Origin: Pseudonocardia xinjiangensis | GTDB taxonomy: Bacteria > Actinomycetota > Actinomycetes > Mycobacteriales > Pseudonocardiaceae | Length of the DNA stretch: 39,900 nucleotides | Assembly (NCBI RefSeq): GCF_012911925.1 | Contig: NZ_JAAXKY010000062.1 | Location: 1 to 39,900, forward strand | Reading direction: 5' to 3' | In this document: positions 32,102 through 39,900 of the stretch, in pieces | How the letters are laid out: each line of letters opens with the position of its first letter | Position numbering within the stretch: the first letter of the stretch is position 1 | Translations under genes and position numbers: made by a program | Notes under the pieces: model-generated | Database searches by the model: none | What the model was told of the DNA's origin: nothing | Seen by the model: only the letters and a program-made list of their open reading frames with translations

Positions 32102-34093
32102 GTGTTTGACACCGTGCTCGTCGCGAACCGGGGCGAGATCGCCGTGCGCGTGCTGCTCACCCTGCGGCGCATGGGGGTGCGGTCCGTCGCCGTGTACTCC
32201 GATGCCGACGCCGGCTCCCCGCACGTCGCCCTCGCCGACGTCGCGGTCCGGATCGGGCCGGCGGCGGCCGCGCAGAGCTACCTGTCCATCCCCGCCGTGA
32301 TCGAGGCGGCGCGGGCCACCGGCGCGCAGGCGATCCACCCCGGCTACGGGTTCCTCAGCGAGAACACGGCCTTCGCCGCGGCCTGCGAGGAGGCCGGGAT
32401 CACGTTCGTCGGGCCGCCTGCTGCCGCGATCGAGGCGATGGGCGACAAGATCCGCGCCAAGCAGACCGTCGCCAAGGCGGGGGTGCCCGTCGTCCCGGGT
32501 TCGGACGGCGCGGGTCTGTCCGACGACGACCTGGCCGCCGCCGCCCGGCAGATCGGGTACCCGGTGCTGCTCAAGCCCAGCGCCGGCGGCGGTGGCAAGG
32601 GCATGCGCGAGGTGCACCGCCCCGAGCAGCTCGCCGACGCCGTCGCGTCCGCCCGGCGCGAGGCCCGCGGCTCGTTCGGCGACGACACGCTGCTCGTGGA
32701 GCGGCTCGTCGGCACGCCGCGGCACATCGAGATCCAGATCGTGGCCGACGCGCACGGCGCCGTCGTGCACCTGGGCGAGCGCGAGTGCAGCCTGCAGCGG
32801 CGCCACCAGAAGATCGTCGAGGAGGCGCCGTCGGCGCTGCTCACCGAGGAGCAGCGCGCCGCGATGGGTGCCGCGGCGGTCGAGGCCGCGCGTGCGGTGG
32901 GCTACTCCGGCGCGGGCACCGTCGAGTTCATCGTGGAGGGCGACCGGGCAGGCGACGGGGCCTTCTACTTCATGGAGATGAACACCCGGCTCCAGGTGGA
33001 GCACCCGGTCACCGAGATGGTCACCGGGCTCGACCTCGTCGAGCTCCAGCTGCGCGTGGCCGCAGGCGAGCCGCTGCCCATCGCCCAGGACGACGTCCGC
33101 CTCACCGGGCACGCCGTCGAGGCGCGGGTCTACGCCGAGGACCCGGCCGCGGGCTTCCTGCCGACCGGCGGCCGGATACTGGCGCTGCACGAACCGGCCG
33201 GTCCGGGGGTCCGGGTCGACTCGGGGATGGCCGAGGGTGCCGTCGTCGGGTCGGACTACGACCCGATGCTCGCGAAGGTCGTCGCCCACGGCGCCGACCG
33301 TGCCGAGGCCCTCCGCCGGCTCGACACCGCACTGCGCGACACGGTGGTGCTCGGCCTCGACACCAACATCGGCTTCCTGCGCGCCCTCCTCGCCGACGAC
33401 GACGTCCGGGCGGCGCGGCTGGACACCGGCCTCGTCGGGCGCCGGGGAGCGGCCTGGACCGCATCCGAGCTGCCTGCCGACGTGCTCGCGGCCGCCGCGG
33501 CCCACGCCATGCTGGAACTGGAGCCCACCGGGCCGGTGGTCGACCCGTTCGACGTGCCCGGTGGCTGGCGCATCGGCGACCCGGCGTCGACCACGTGGCA
33601 GATGCTCGTCACCGGCCACGAGCCCGTGGTCGTCAGGGTGAGCGGGCGCGCGTCGTCCGCCGAGTGCGTGGTCGGCGACGGCGCTGCGGTGTCGCTGCGC
33701 GCGCAGCGCCGCGCGGGCTTGCTCGAGGTGACCCTGGACGGTGTCACCCGCCGTTACCACTGGGCCGGCGGCGAGACGTTGTGGCTCGGGCGCGACGGCC
33801 ACGCCTGGGGCATCCGCGAGCAGGCCCCGCTGGACGCGGCGGCCTCCGCGGAGGAGGGGGCAGGCGGGCCGGTGCTCTCGCCGATGCCCGGCACGGTCAC
33901 CGTCGTCGAGGTCGCCGAGGGGCAGCAGGTCGCCGCCGGTGACCGCCTCGTCGTCGTCGAGGCGATGAAGATGGAGCACGTGCTCACCGCACCCGTCGAC
34001 GGGGTGGTCCGTGAGCTCCGGGCCCGTGCGGGCGCCACCGTCGCGCGCGACGCCGTGCTCCTGGTCGTCGAACCCACCACGGAAGAGGGATGA
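32102..34093 (+). CDS. accA1: Acyl-CoA carboxylase alpha subunit (biotin carboxylase + biotin carrier)
   Basis: A 663-residue subunit that carboxylates its own biotin using ATP and bicarbonate. The biotin carboxylase domain is at about 1-445: [16 protein letters not shown], the ATP-grasp loop SAGGGGKGM, and [21 protein letters not shown]-like linker follows, and the C-terminal biotinyl domain has EAMKMEH with the biotin Lys at 623. The GTG at 32102 has GGAAGG about 6 nt upstream and lies 27 bp after accD1. The partner carboxyltransferase is the upstream gene, and the downstream dehydrogenase starts 1 bp after this stop. Confidence 0.95.
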   Translation: MFDTVLVANRGEIAVRVLLTLRRMGVRSVAVYSDADAGSPHVALADVAVRIGPAAAAQSYLSIPAVIEAARATGAQAIHPGYGFLSENTAFAAACEEAGITFVGPPAAAIEAMGDKIRAKQTVAKAGVPVVPGSDGAGLSDDDLAAAARQIGYPVLLKPSAGGGGKGMREVHRPEQLADAVASARREARGSFGDDTLLVERLVGTPRHIEIQIVADAHGAVVHLGERECSLQRRHQKIVEEAPSALLTEEQRAAMGAAAVEAARAVGYSGAGTVEFIVEGDRAGDGAFYFMEMNTRLQVEHPVTEMVTGLDLVELQLRVAAGEPLPIAQDDVRLTGHAVEARVYAEDPAAGFLPTGGRILALHEPAGPGVRVDSGMAEGAVVGSDYDPMLAKVVAHGADRAEALRRLDTALRDTVVLGLDTNIGFLRALLADDDVRAARLDTGLVGRRGAAWTASELPADVLAAAAAHAMLELEPTGPVVDPFDVPGGWRIGDPASTTWQMLVTGHEPVVVRVSGRASSAECVVGDGAAVSLRAQRRAGLLEVTLDGVTRRYHWAGGETLWLGRDGHAWGIREQAPLDAAASAEEGAGGPVLSPMPGTVTVVEVAEGQQVAAGDRLVVVEAMKMEHVLTAPVDGVVRELRARAGATVARDAVLLVVEPTTEEG

Positions 34094-34094
34094 C

Positions 34095-35246
34095 ATGGAC
34101 CTCACGCTGAGCCCCGAGCACGAGGCGCTGCGGGCTACCGTCGAGGACTTCGCCCGCAAGGAGGTGGCTCCGGTCATCGGGGAGCTCTACGAGCGTGGCG
34201 AGTTCCCGTACGAGATCGTGGCGAAGATGGGGGCGATGGGCCTGTTCGGCCTGCCCTTCGACGAGTCCTACGGCGGCATGGGCGGCGACTACTTCGCCCT
34301 GTGTCTCGCGCTGGAGGAGCTCGCGCGCGTCGACTCGTCGGTGGCGATCACCCTGGAGGCGGGGGTGTCGCTGGGCTCGATGCCGATCTACCGGTTCGGC
34401 ACCGACGAGCAGAAGCGCGAGTGGCTCCCCGCGCTCACCGCAGGGGAGCGACTGGGCGCGTTCGGGCTCACCGAACCCGGTGGCGGTTCGGACGCCGGTG
34501 CCACCCGCACCACGGCGCGGCTCGACGGCGACGAGTGGGTGATCAACGGCTCGAAGGCGTTCATCACCAACTCCGGCACCGACATCACCTCGGTCGTCAC
34601 GGTCACGGCGCTCACCGGTGATGCGGACGCCACCGGGCGCCGGGAGATCTCGGCGATCATGGTGCCGGCCGGGACGCCGGGGTTCCGGGTGTCGAAGAAG
34701 TACTCGAAGGTCGGCTGGTCGGCCTCCGACACCCGCGAGCTCTTCTTCGACGACTGCCGGGTGCCTGCCGCCAACCTCCTCGGCGAGCGGGGGCGCGGCT
34801 ACGCGCAGTTCCTGTCGATCCTCGACGAGGGCCGGGTGGCCATCGCCGCCCTGTCGGTCGGGCTCGCGCAGGGCTGCGTGGACGAGTCGGTGCGCTACGC
34901 CCACGATCGCGTGGCCTTCGGCAACCCGATCGGCAGCTACCAGAGCATCCAGTTCAAGATCGCCGACATGGAGGCGCGGGCGCACACCGCCCGGCTGGCG
35001 TACTACGCCGCGGCGGCGAAGATGCTCGCGGGCGAGCCGTTCAAGAAGGAGGCGGCGATCGCGAAGCTGGTGGCGTCGAACGCGGCGATGGACAACGCCC
35101 GCGACGCCACCCAGGTCTTCGGCGGCTACGGGTTCATGAACGAGTATCCGGTGGGGCGCTTCTACCGGGATGCGAAGATTCTGGAGATCGGCGAGGGCAC
35201 CTCCGAAGTTCAACGCATGTTGATCGCCCGGCAGCTGGGTTTGTAG
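34095..35246 (+). CDS. fadE19: Acyl-CoA dehydrogenase (FadE19-like, short/branched-chain)
   Basis: A 383-residue FAD-dependent acyl-CoA dehydrogenase. GAFGLTEPGGGSDAGATRTTA is the flavin-contact motif, followed by WVINGSKAFITNSG, the RVAIAALSVGLAQG helix and DATQVFGGYGFMNEYPVGRFYRDAKI. The base Glu is E367 in IGEGTSEVQ, the position used by short-chain and 2-methylbutyryl-CoA enzymes. Isovaleryl-CoA dehydrogenases place it on an earlier helix. The ATG at 34095 is 1 bp after the accA1 stop. In mycobacteria the homologue belongs to branched-chain keto acid breakdown, and the carboxylase neighbours agree. The electron acceptor ETF is not in the window. Confidence 0.93.
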   Translation: MDLTLSPEHEALRATVEDFARKEVAPVIGELYERGEFPYEIVAKMGAMGLFGLPFDESYGGMGGDYFALCLALEELARVDSSVAITLEAGVSLGSMPIYRFGTDEQKREWLPALTAGERLGAFGLTEPGGGSDAGATRTTARLDGDEWVINGSKAFITNSGTDITSVVTVTALTGDADATGRREISAIMVPAGTPGFRVSKKYSKVGWSASDTRELFFDDCRVPAANLLGERGRGYAQFLSILDEGRVAIAALSVGLAQGCVDESVRYAHDRVAFGNPIGSYQSIQFKIADMEARAHTARLAYYAAAAKMLAGEPFKKEAAIAKLVASNAAMDNARDATQVFGGYGFMNEYPVGRFYRDAKILEIGEGTSEVQRMLIARQLGL

Positions 35247-35290
35247 CACCCCGCTGGCGCCGCGGCGGGGGGCCACCGGAGGATGGTGGG

Positions 35291-36739
35291 GTGAACGCCC
35301 TGTTCGCCCGGATAGTCGTGATTGTGAGCGGTGCCGCAATCCTGGTGGTGGAGACGCTCTCCACCCGGCTCGTGGCGCCCTACGTCGGTCTGACCCTCGA
35401 GTCGACGACGGCGGTGATCGGGGTCGCGCTGGCCGGGATCGCCGCGGGCGCCTCGCTCGGGGGGCGCTGGTCCGACGTGCTGCCACCACGCTGGGTGGCC
35501 GCGGGCGCGCTCGCCGTCGGCGGCCTCGGGGTGCTGGTGGTGCGCCCGCTGATCCGGCTGCTCGGTCCGGCGCTCGGGCCCGGCCCCTACGCCGCGGTGG
35601 TGCTGGTCGCGGTGTCCACGTTGGTGTCGGTCACCGCGCTGGCGATGGTCACTCCCGCCGTCACGCGGGCCAGCCTGTCGAGTCTGGACGGCTCCGGTGC
35701 GGTGATCGGGCGGCTGTCCGCCGCCGGCACGCTCGGGTCGCTCGCCGGGGTCTTCCTCACCGGGTTCCTGCTGGTGTCGCTGTTGCCGGTCACCGCGATC
35801 CTGCTGGTCACGGCGGCCTCCTGCCTGCTACTGGCGGCGGTCACGGCCACGGTCCGCGCGCCGGCCACCGTCGTCGGGGTCGCGGTCGCCGCGGCGGTGG
35901 CAGGCGCCGTGCTCGTGGCCGTGCCGGGGCGCTGCGACGTCGACACCGTGTACTACTGCGCCCGCATCGAGACCGACGCCGGGCGGCCCGGCACCCGGAT
36001 CCTCGTGCTCGACGACCTGCGCCACTCGGCGGTCGACCTCTCCGACCCGACACGTCTGGAGTTCGCCTACACGCAGCGGTTCGCCGACGCGATCGACACG
36101 GTCTTCCCCGCAGGTCGTCCGGTGGACGCCGTGCACATCGGCGGGGGCGGCTTCACGATGCCGCGCTGGCTGGCCGCGACCCGGCCGGGCAGTACCTCGA
36201 CCGTGCTGGAGGTGGACGCCGGCGTGGTCGACCTGGCGCGCCGCGAGCTCGGCGCGGCCGACATCCCGGGCACCACCGTGCAGATCGGGGACGCCAGAAC
36301 CGCGCTCGCCGGCCTGCAGACCGCCTCCGCGGACCTGGTGGTGGGCGACGCGTTCGGCGCGCGGTCCGTGCCGTGGCACCTCGCCACGACCGAGTTCGTC
36401 GCCGACGTGAACCGGGTGCTGCGGATCGACGGCGTCTTCGTGCTCAACGTGATCGACCGCCAGCCGTGGCGGCTGCTGGCGGCGGAGGTGGCCACCGTGG
36501 CGACCAGGTTCCCGAACGTCGTACTGCTGGTCCGCCCGGACCAGCTCGGGCCGGGCGGCGGGGGCAACGCGGTCATCGTGGCGTCCGACCTGCCGCTCGA
36601 CCTCGCCGGGCTGGCCGCCAGAGCGGCCGTGCGGGGCGAACCGGGCTCGGTGCTCGGCGACGACCGCACCCGTGAGTTCGCCGGTGCCGCCGCCGTGCTC
36701 ACCGACGACTGGGCACCGGTCGACCAGCTGAGGGGCTGA
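35291..36739 (+). CDS. Membrane spermidine-synthase-like protein
   Basis: A 482-residue protein. Residues 1-215 form about six membrane helices (IVVIVSGAAILVVETLSTRLVAPYVG at the start). Residues 225-480 are a Rossmann methyltransferase-like domain of the polyamine synthase group: VDAVHIGGGGFTMPRWLA, STVLEVDAGVVDLARREL, QIGDARTAL and LVVGDAFGARSVPWHL. True spermidine synthases keep a catalytic Asp in the GDAxxD region. Here the sequence is DAFGA, so aminopropyl transfer is doubtful. GTG at 35291; GGAGGA lies close upstream. The same region also offers a GAGGAT -10-like box 6 nt before the start. Its function is not known. Confidence 0.85.
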   Translation: MNALFARIVVIVSGAAILVVETLSTRLVAPYVGLTLESTTAVIGVALAGIAAGASLGGRWSDVLPPRWVAAGALAVGGLGVLVVRPLIRLLGPALGPGPYAAVVLVAVSTLVSVTALAMVTPAVTRASLSSLDGSGAVIGRLSAAGTLGSLAGVFLTGFLLVSLLPVTAILLVTAASCLLLAAVTATVRAPATVVGVAVAAAVAGAVLVAVPGRCDVDTVYYCARIETDAGRPGTRILVLDDLRHSAVDLSDPTRLEFAYTQRFADAIDTVFPAGRPVDAVHIGGGGFTMPRWLAATRPGSTSTVLEVDAGVVDLARRELGAADIPGTTVQIGDARTALAGLQTASADLVVGDAFGARSVPWHLATTEFVADVNRVLRIDGVFVLNVIDRQPWRLLAAEVATVATRFPNVVLLVRPDQLGPGGGGNAVIVASDLPLDLAGLAARAAVRGEPGSVLGDDRTREFAGAAAVLTDDWAPVDQLRG

Positions 36740-36778
36740 GCGCGGTACGGTCCGGCTCGACCGAGGAGAGGCGGCGTT

Positions 36779-37168
36779 GTGGCCAGCTGGGACGATCTGA
36801 TGTCCTTCGTCCGCGTGCGCTACGAGATCATGCGGCAGGTGGAGGACGAACTGTGGTTCAACCTCCCCACGTCCGGCGAGCGCACCCAGCTCGTCGCGGT
36901 GCGGCTGGTCACGGGGGAGGACGGGCACCCGTGGGCCCAGATCACGTCACCGGTCGGGCGCGTGGGCGACATCGACCTCGCCGCGATGCTCACCCTCGCG
37001 GGTGAGTCGCTCGCGGGCGGCGCCGTCGTCAACGACGGGCTGGTGCTGTTCCGCCACTCGATCCCGCTCGGCGACACCGCGCTCGACGGGTTCGACCGCT
37101 CGTTCCGGCTGGTGGTCGAGGCGGCCGACCGGCTCGAGCACGAGCTCACCGGCGCCGACGAGCACTGA
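36779..37168 (+). CDS. Small YbjN-like protein
   Basis: A 129-residue soluble protein with alternating strands and helices resembling the YbjN / type III secretion chaperone-like fold of actinobacteria. Visible landmarks are WFNLPTSGERTQLVAVRL, an inner VGDIDLAAMLTLAGE, LVLFRHSIPLGD and a final amphipathic helix FRLVVEAADRLEHELTG. The GTG at 36779 has a GAGGAG-type ribosome site about 10 nt upstream and a TACGGT -10-like box at 36746. It begins 39 bp after the membrane protein and may be co-transcribed with it. Assignment to YbjN rests on pattern similarity only, and no function can be given. Confidence 0.75.
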   Translation: MASWDDLMSFVRVRYEIMRQVEDELWFNLPTSGERTQLVAVRLVTGEDGHPWAQITSPVGRVGDIDLAAMLTLAGESLAGGAVVNDGLVLFRHSIPLGDTALDGFDRSFRLVVEAADRLEHELTGADEH

Positions 37169-37200
37169 AGCGCGTCGGCGACGTTCCGCGGGACGCGGCC

Positions 37201-38001
37201 CTAGCCCGCGCGCCTGCTCGGTGCCGCCCGGTCCAGCACACCGGGCCGCTCCGACACCGACTGCAGCTCGGTGAGCGTCGGATGCCCGGCGGTGAGCAGC
37301 CCGAGGTCGGTGCCGGGCTCCGGGGCCGACGCCATCTCCTCGACCGCGCTGTGGAGTGCCTCCCCGTGCTCCCCGGTGCGCAGGTCCACGCGCACCTGCA
37401 CGGCTCCGAACGCCGACAGCCGGGCCTCGCGCAGCTCGCCGATCTCGGCAGCGGGCAGGTTGGGCACGTTGAGCGACAGTGCGGTGCCGTCGGGGGCGGC
37501 GAGCAACACGTCCAGCACCTCGGGCAGGACCGCCAGCACCGTCTCCCAACGGGGGCGTTCCGTGTCCTGCTCCGGGACGTCGAGCGACACGGCCAGCCCG
37601 CGCCAGCCGTGCAGCGACCCGGCCAGCACCGCCCCGACCGTGCCGGAGTGCAGCACCGCGTGGCCGAGGTTCGCCCCGCGGTTGATCCCGGACAACACCA
37701 CGTCCGGCTCGGGGTCGAGCCAGCCGCGCCCGGCGGAGTGCACGATGAACGCCGGGTGCCCCTCCACGGCGTAGGCGGGAATCCCGGGCAGGCCGTCGAG
37801 CTCCCGGCGGTGCAGGCGGGTGCGGTTGCCCTCTCGGACCGACAGGACCGATGCTCCGACGCCGCTGGCGTCCACGTGGGGAGCGGCGACCACCACGTCG
37901 AAGCCGGCGTCACGCGCTCCGGCGGCGAGGGCCCACAGCCCTGGTGAGTCGATTCCGTCGTCGTTGGTGATCAATGCGCGGAGACGTCGGGAAGAAGCCA
38001 C
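37201..38001 (-). CDS. surE: SurE 5'/3'-nucleotidase
   Basis: A 266-residue SurE phosphatase that removes phosphate from nucleoside monophosphates, and often also from short polyphosphate, using a divalent metal. The metal site is NDDG (13-16), with SGINRGANLG and HSGTVGAVLAGSLHGWRGLAVSLD, all typical; LSLNVPNLP follows. The C-terminal segment is Ala/Pro-rich and shorter on motifs than in other SurE proteins. The GTG at 38001 follows TACGGT by 6 nt, so it is probably leaderless. It diverges from the aldose-epimerase gene. Confidence 0.94.
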   Translation of the reverse strand: MASSRRLRALITNDDGIDSPGLWALAAGARDAGFDVVVAAPHVDASGVGASVLSVREGNRTRLHRRELDGLPGIPAYAVEGHPAFIVHSAGRGWLDPEPDVVLSGINRGANLGHAVLHSGTVGAVLAGSLHGWRGLAVSLDVPEQDTERPRWETVLAVLPEVLDVLLAAPDGTALSLNVPNLPAAEIGELREARLSAFGAVQVRVDLRTGEHGEALHSAVEEMASAPEPGTDLGLLTAGHPTLTELQSVSERPGVLDRAAPSRRAG

Positions 38002-38007
38002 CCATCC

Positions 38008-38083
38008 ACCGTATGCGAGGTAGGTGGCCGTCGGGCGACGCGCCGATGACCCTCACCGGTCCCGTGCGCCGCGCACGTAGGCT
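38008..38083. promoter_or_regulatory. Divergent -10 boxes of surE and the epimerase gene
   Basis: On minus, TACGGT (38008-38013) ends 6 nt before the surE GTG at 38001. On plus, TAGGCT (38078-38083) ends 6 nt before the epimerase GTG at 38090. Neither gene has a Shine-Dalgarno. The 64 bp between the boxes show no strong palindrome. Confidence 0.5.
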
Positions 38084-38089
38084 CCCGAA

Positions 38090-39007
38090 GTGGTCACGCG
38101 CATCCCCATGCCCCCGACGGGCGAGCAGTTCGAGATCGCCGCAGGCGACGTCAGCGCCGTCGTCACGGAGGTCGGCGCCGGTCTCCGGTCCTTCGAGGCC
38201 GGCGGCCTCCCGTACATCGAGACGTTCGACGAGACCGCGCGTCCCCCACGGGGTTCGGGCACCGTCCTCGTCCCGTGGCCGAACCGCACCGCGCGGGGCC
38301 GCTGGACGTGGAACGGCCAGCCGCAGCAGCTCGTGCTGAGCGAGCCCGCCGCCGGAAACGCCATCCACGGGCTGCTCCGCCACAGCCTCTACCTGCCCGG
38401 TGAGCGCACCGCGGAGTCGATCACGCTGCACGCGGTGGTCCCCCCGCAGCCGGGCTGGCCGGTACCGCTCGACACCAGCGTGCGGTTCGCCGTCGGGGAC
38501 GAGGGGCTCACCGTCACCCACAGCGTGCGCAACGTGGGCACCGATGCAGTGCCGTTCGGGGTGGGGGCGCACCCGTACCTGAGGGCAGGGGACGAGGCCA
38601 CGGACGACTGCGTGCTCACCCTGGCCGCCGCATCCACGCTGCCGCTGTCCGGCGGTCTGCCCACCGGCCCGGCCACCCCGGCCGACGGCGACCTCGACTT
38701 CCGTGGCGGGCGCCCGCTGCGCGGCGTGACCCTCGACCACGCCTGGGGCGACTGCGCCCCGGCCGACGGTGACTCCGTCATCCGGCACCGGCTGACCGGG
38801 CGGGGAGCCGGTGTCGAGCTGTGGGCCGACCCCGACTTCGGCTGGGTGCAGGTCTTCACCCCCGACGACCACCCCGGGCGCGGACGGGCCGTCGCCGTCG
38901 AGCCCATGACCTGCCCCCCGGACGCGCTCAACACCGGCACCGGGCTCCTCGTCGTCGAGCCGGGGGAGACGTGGACCGGCAGCTGGGGCCTCCGACCGCT
39001 GGGCTGA
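38090..39007 (+). CDS. Aldose-1-epimerase-like protein
   Basis: A 305-residue galactose-mutarotase-fold protein that would interconvert alpha and beta anomers of a sugar. Motifs are LVPWPNRTARGRWTW, NAIHGLLRHS (family His), PFGVGAHPYL (second His), LDHAWGD and VAVEPMTCPPDALNTG, which carries the catalytic Glu. These fit the bacterial aldose-epimerase group with the VEPMTCPPDA end motif. The GTG at 38090 is set by the -10 box 6 nt before it. No sugar genes are adjacent, so its substrate is open. Repeat array D starts 13 bp after the stop. Confidence 0.92.
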   Translation: MVTRIPMPPTGEQFEIAAGDVSAVVTEVGAGLRSFEAGGLPYIETFDETARPPRGSGTVLVPWPNRTARGRWTWNGQPQQLVLSEPAAGNAIHGLLRHSLYLPGERTAESITLHAVVPPQPGWPVPLDTSVRFAVGDEGLTVTHSVRNVGTDAVPFGVGAHPYLRAGDEATDDCVLTLAAASTLPLSGGLPTGPATPADGDLDFRGGRPLRGVTLDHAWGDCAPADGDSVIRHRLTGRGAGVELWADPDFGWVQVFTPDDHPGRGRAVAVEPMTCPPDALNTGTGLLVVEPGETWTGSWGLRPLG

Positions 39008-39019
39008 TCCCGCGAGAAC

Positions 39020-39075
39020 GGGCGACTCGTGCACCGGGAACGGGCGACTCGCGGGCCGGGAACGGGCGACTCGCG
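39020..39075. repeat. Repeat array D, 22-bp period (3 copies)
   Basis: GGGCGACTCGTG at 39020 and exact GGGCGACTCGCG at 39042 and 39064, each 22 bp apart. The array sits 13 bp after the epimerase stop, in the gap to the convergent SirB1-like gene. Confidence 0.92.
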
Positions 39076-39097
39076 GGCAGGGGTGCGGGCTGCCGGG

Positions 39098-39874
39098 TCA
39101 GTTGAGGTGGGCGCGCAGGGTCCGGGCCGCGGTCCGCAGGATCTCGGCCCGCTCCGGCGGCGCGCCGGGGACCTGCTCCTCCAGCAGGCGGGCCCCGTCG
39201 ATCCAGCGGGCCTGGTCGCCGAGCGTGCCGGCCAGCTCGAGCAGGTCGGGGAGTCCGGCGCCGGGCAGCGCGAGGCGCATCCGCACGACCCACTCGAGGT
39301 CGGCCGCACGCTGGCGGGCCCGGTAGATCAACCGCAGGTTCTCGAGCATCCGCAGCAGGATGGACCGCGTCGGGGCCGCGGCCAGCAGGTGCGGGCCGAA
39401 GGGCACGTCGGGGCCGGCGCCGGTGGCGGTCCGGAACAGCGCCTCGCACGCGGCGGCGTCGAGCACGGCGCCCCCGTGGAAGACGTCGATGAGCGTCTGC
39501 GTCCCGACCGGCCGGACCAGGAAGTGCCCGGGCATCCCGACCCCCTCCAGCGCGATCCCGGCCCGCCTGCCCACCTCGATCGTCACGACGGCCAGGGTGA
39601 TCGGGATGCCGAGCCTGCGCCTCAGCACGTGCGGGAGCAGGGAGTTGCGCGGGTCGTGGTAGTCGTCGACGTTGCCCCGGAAGTCCTCCTCCGCGAACAG
39701 CCGCTGCAGCAGCCCCTCGAGTGACGTGACGCCCGAGGCGAGCCGGTCCAGCTCGGCCAGCCACGGTTCCGGGCCGAGGGTGGCGTCGGCGCCCGCGGCG
39801 AGGGCGAGCGCGGCGCGGTCCAACGGCGGGTCGGGCCGTCCGACCAGCTCGGCGAAGTGCGCCACGGCGTCCAT
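39098..39874 (-). CDS. SirB1/transglutaminase-like protein
   Basis: A 258-residue protein of the SirB1 family: an N-terminal domain (LDRAALALAAGADATLGPEPWLAELDRLA), a transglutaminase-like core (FRGNVDDYHDPRNSLLPHVLRRRLGIPITLAVVTIEVGRRAGIALEGVGMPGHFLVR) and a C-terminal TPR-like helical part (LRMLENLRLIYRARQRAADLEWVVRMRLALP). The usual transglutaminase Cys is not seen in the core: the PRNSLLPHVL stretch carries Ser where active members have Cys. The protein may therefore be a binding rather than a catalytic one. The ATG at 39874 is preferred over one at 39898 because CACGAT ends 6 nt before it. The cellular role is not established. Confidence 0.88.
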   Translation of the reverse strand: MDAVAHFAELVGRPDPPLDRAALALAAGADATLGPEPWLAELDRLASGVTSLEGLLQRLFAEEDFRGNVDDYHDPRNSLLPHVLRRRLGIPITLAVVTIEVGRRAGIALEGVGMPGHFLVRPVGTQTLIDVFHGGAVLDAAACEALFRTATGAGPDVPFGPHLLAAAPTRSILLRMLENLRLIYRARQRAADLEWVVRMRLALPGAGLPDLLELAGTLGDQARWIDGARLLEEQVPGAPPERAEILRTAARTLRAHLN

Positions 39875-39880
39875 CCGGTC

Positions 39881-39886
39881 ATCGTG
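39881..39886 (-). promoter_or_regulatory. -10-like box of the SirB1-like gene
   Basis: On the minus strand CACGAT is followed by six bases and the ATG at 39874. It is a weaker match to TANNNT than the other boxes, but the spacing is the same. Confidence 0.35.
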
Positions 39887-39900
39887 GCCCCCGCCCACCC

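Noticed and set aside
31778..34177. 799-residue minus-strand frame antisense to accA1
   Set aside because: Its composition (His/Asp/Arg/Val-rich, no domain) is that of an antisense shadow in high-GC DNA, and the plus-strand carboxylase is unmistakable.
37169..37200. Hairpin between the YbjN-like gene and surE
   Set aside because: CGTTCC and GGGACG can pair but leave only a two-base loop, so a stable terminator is not supported.

Overview
The window looks like chromosomal DNA from a high-GC actinobacterium, most likely a member of the Pseudonocardiaceae or a relative. The reasons are very high G+C with third codon positions almost all G or C, frequent GTG starts (plus one TTG), many promoters of the form TANNNT placed six or seven bases before the start codon, and mycobacterium-like acyl-CoA gene sets. 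The genus is an inference. I see no rRNA, tRNA, CRISPR array, insertion sequence, phage or conjugative gene. Coding density is about 95 percent and no gap between genes exceeds 300 bases.

Layout. 1-2.7 kb: the 3' part of a HerA-like ATPase, then a small XRE regulator divergent from a type I methionine aminopeptidase. 2.7-11.6 kb: a sugar locus. A minus-strand operon (GH5 glycosidase, LacI regulator, NmrA-like reductase) diverges from a plus-strand operon (two ABC permeases, a lipoprotein binding protein and a six-hairpin-fold glycosidase); CCGG-centred palindromes, the expected LacI operators, lie between them. 11.6-12.1 kb: a VOC protein. 12.3-18.4 kb: a fatty acyl-CoA module, fadE5-like dehydrogenase and TetR on minus, thiolase, FabG4-type reductase and MaoC/HtdX dehydratase on plus, the same family set as M. 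tuberculosis Rv0241c-Rv0244c. 18.5-21.1 kb: a membrane class III adenylate cyclase and an EamA transporter. 21.1-24.3 kb: 5-oxoprolinase pxpABC, divergent from an SDR. 24.3-27.2 kb: phosphoenolpyruvate carboxylase. 27.3-35.2 kb: a TetR regulator, a sensor kinase and response regulator facing tail to tail, and an accD1-accA1-fadE19 type operon for branched-chain acyl-CoA breakdown. 35.3-39.9 kb: a membrane spermidine-synthase-like protein, a small YbjN-like protein, SurE, an aldose-1-epimerase-like protein and a SirB1-like protein.

How the parts work together. Several regulators can be matched with candidate DNA sites. LacI is paired with AGAAACCGGTTTCT overlapping the transporter -10 box. The fadE5-linked TetR is paired with two 13-bp palindromes in the divergent promoter. 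The second TetR is paired with a 16-bp GTTAA-type site in its own promoter and a near-identical one over the -10 box of accD1, 2.5 kb away. The XRE protein is paired with ATACCGGTAT in a 33-bp divergent region.

The most unusual non-coding feature is a family of short repeats, core GGGCGACTCGCG, in four arrays (17 copies), each just downstream of a stop codon. Starts of consecutive copies are 22 bp apart in nearly every case. I do not know of a described function for it. A second window-wide pattern is the strict TANNNT-N6/7-start arrangement, which predicts many leaderless mRNAs and fixes several start codons.
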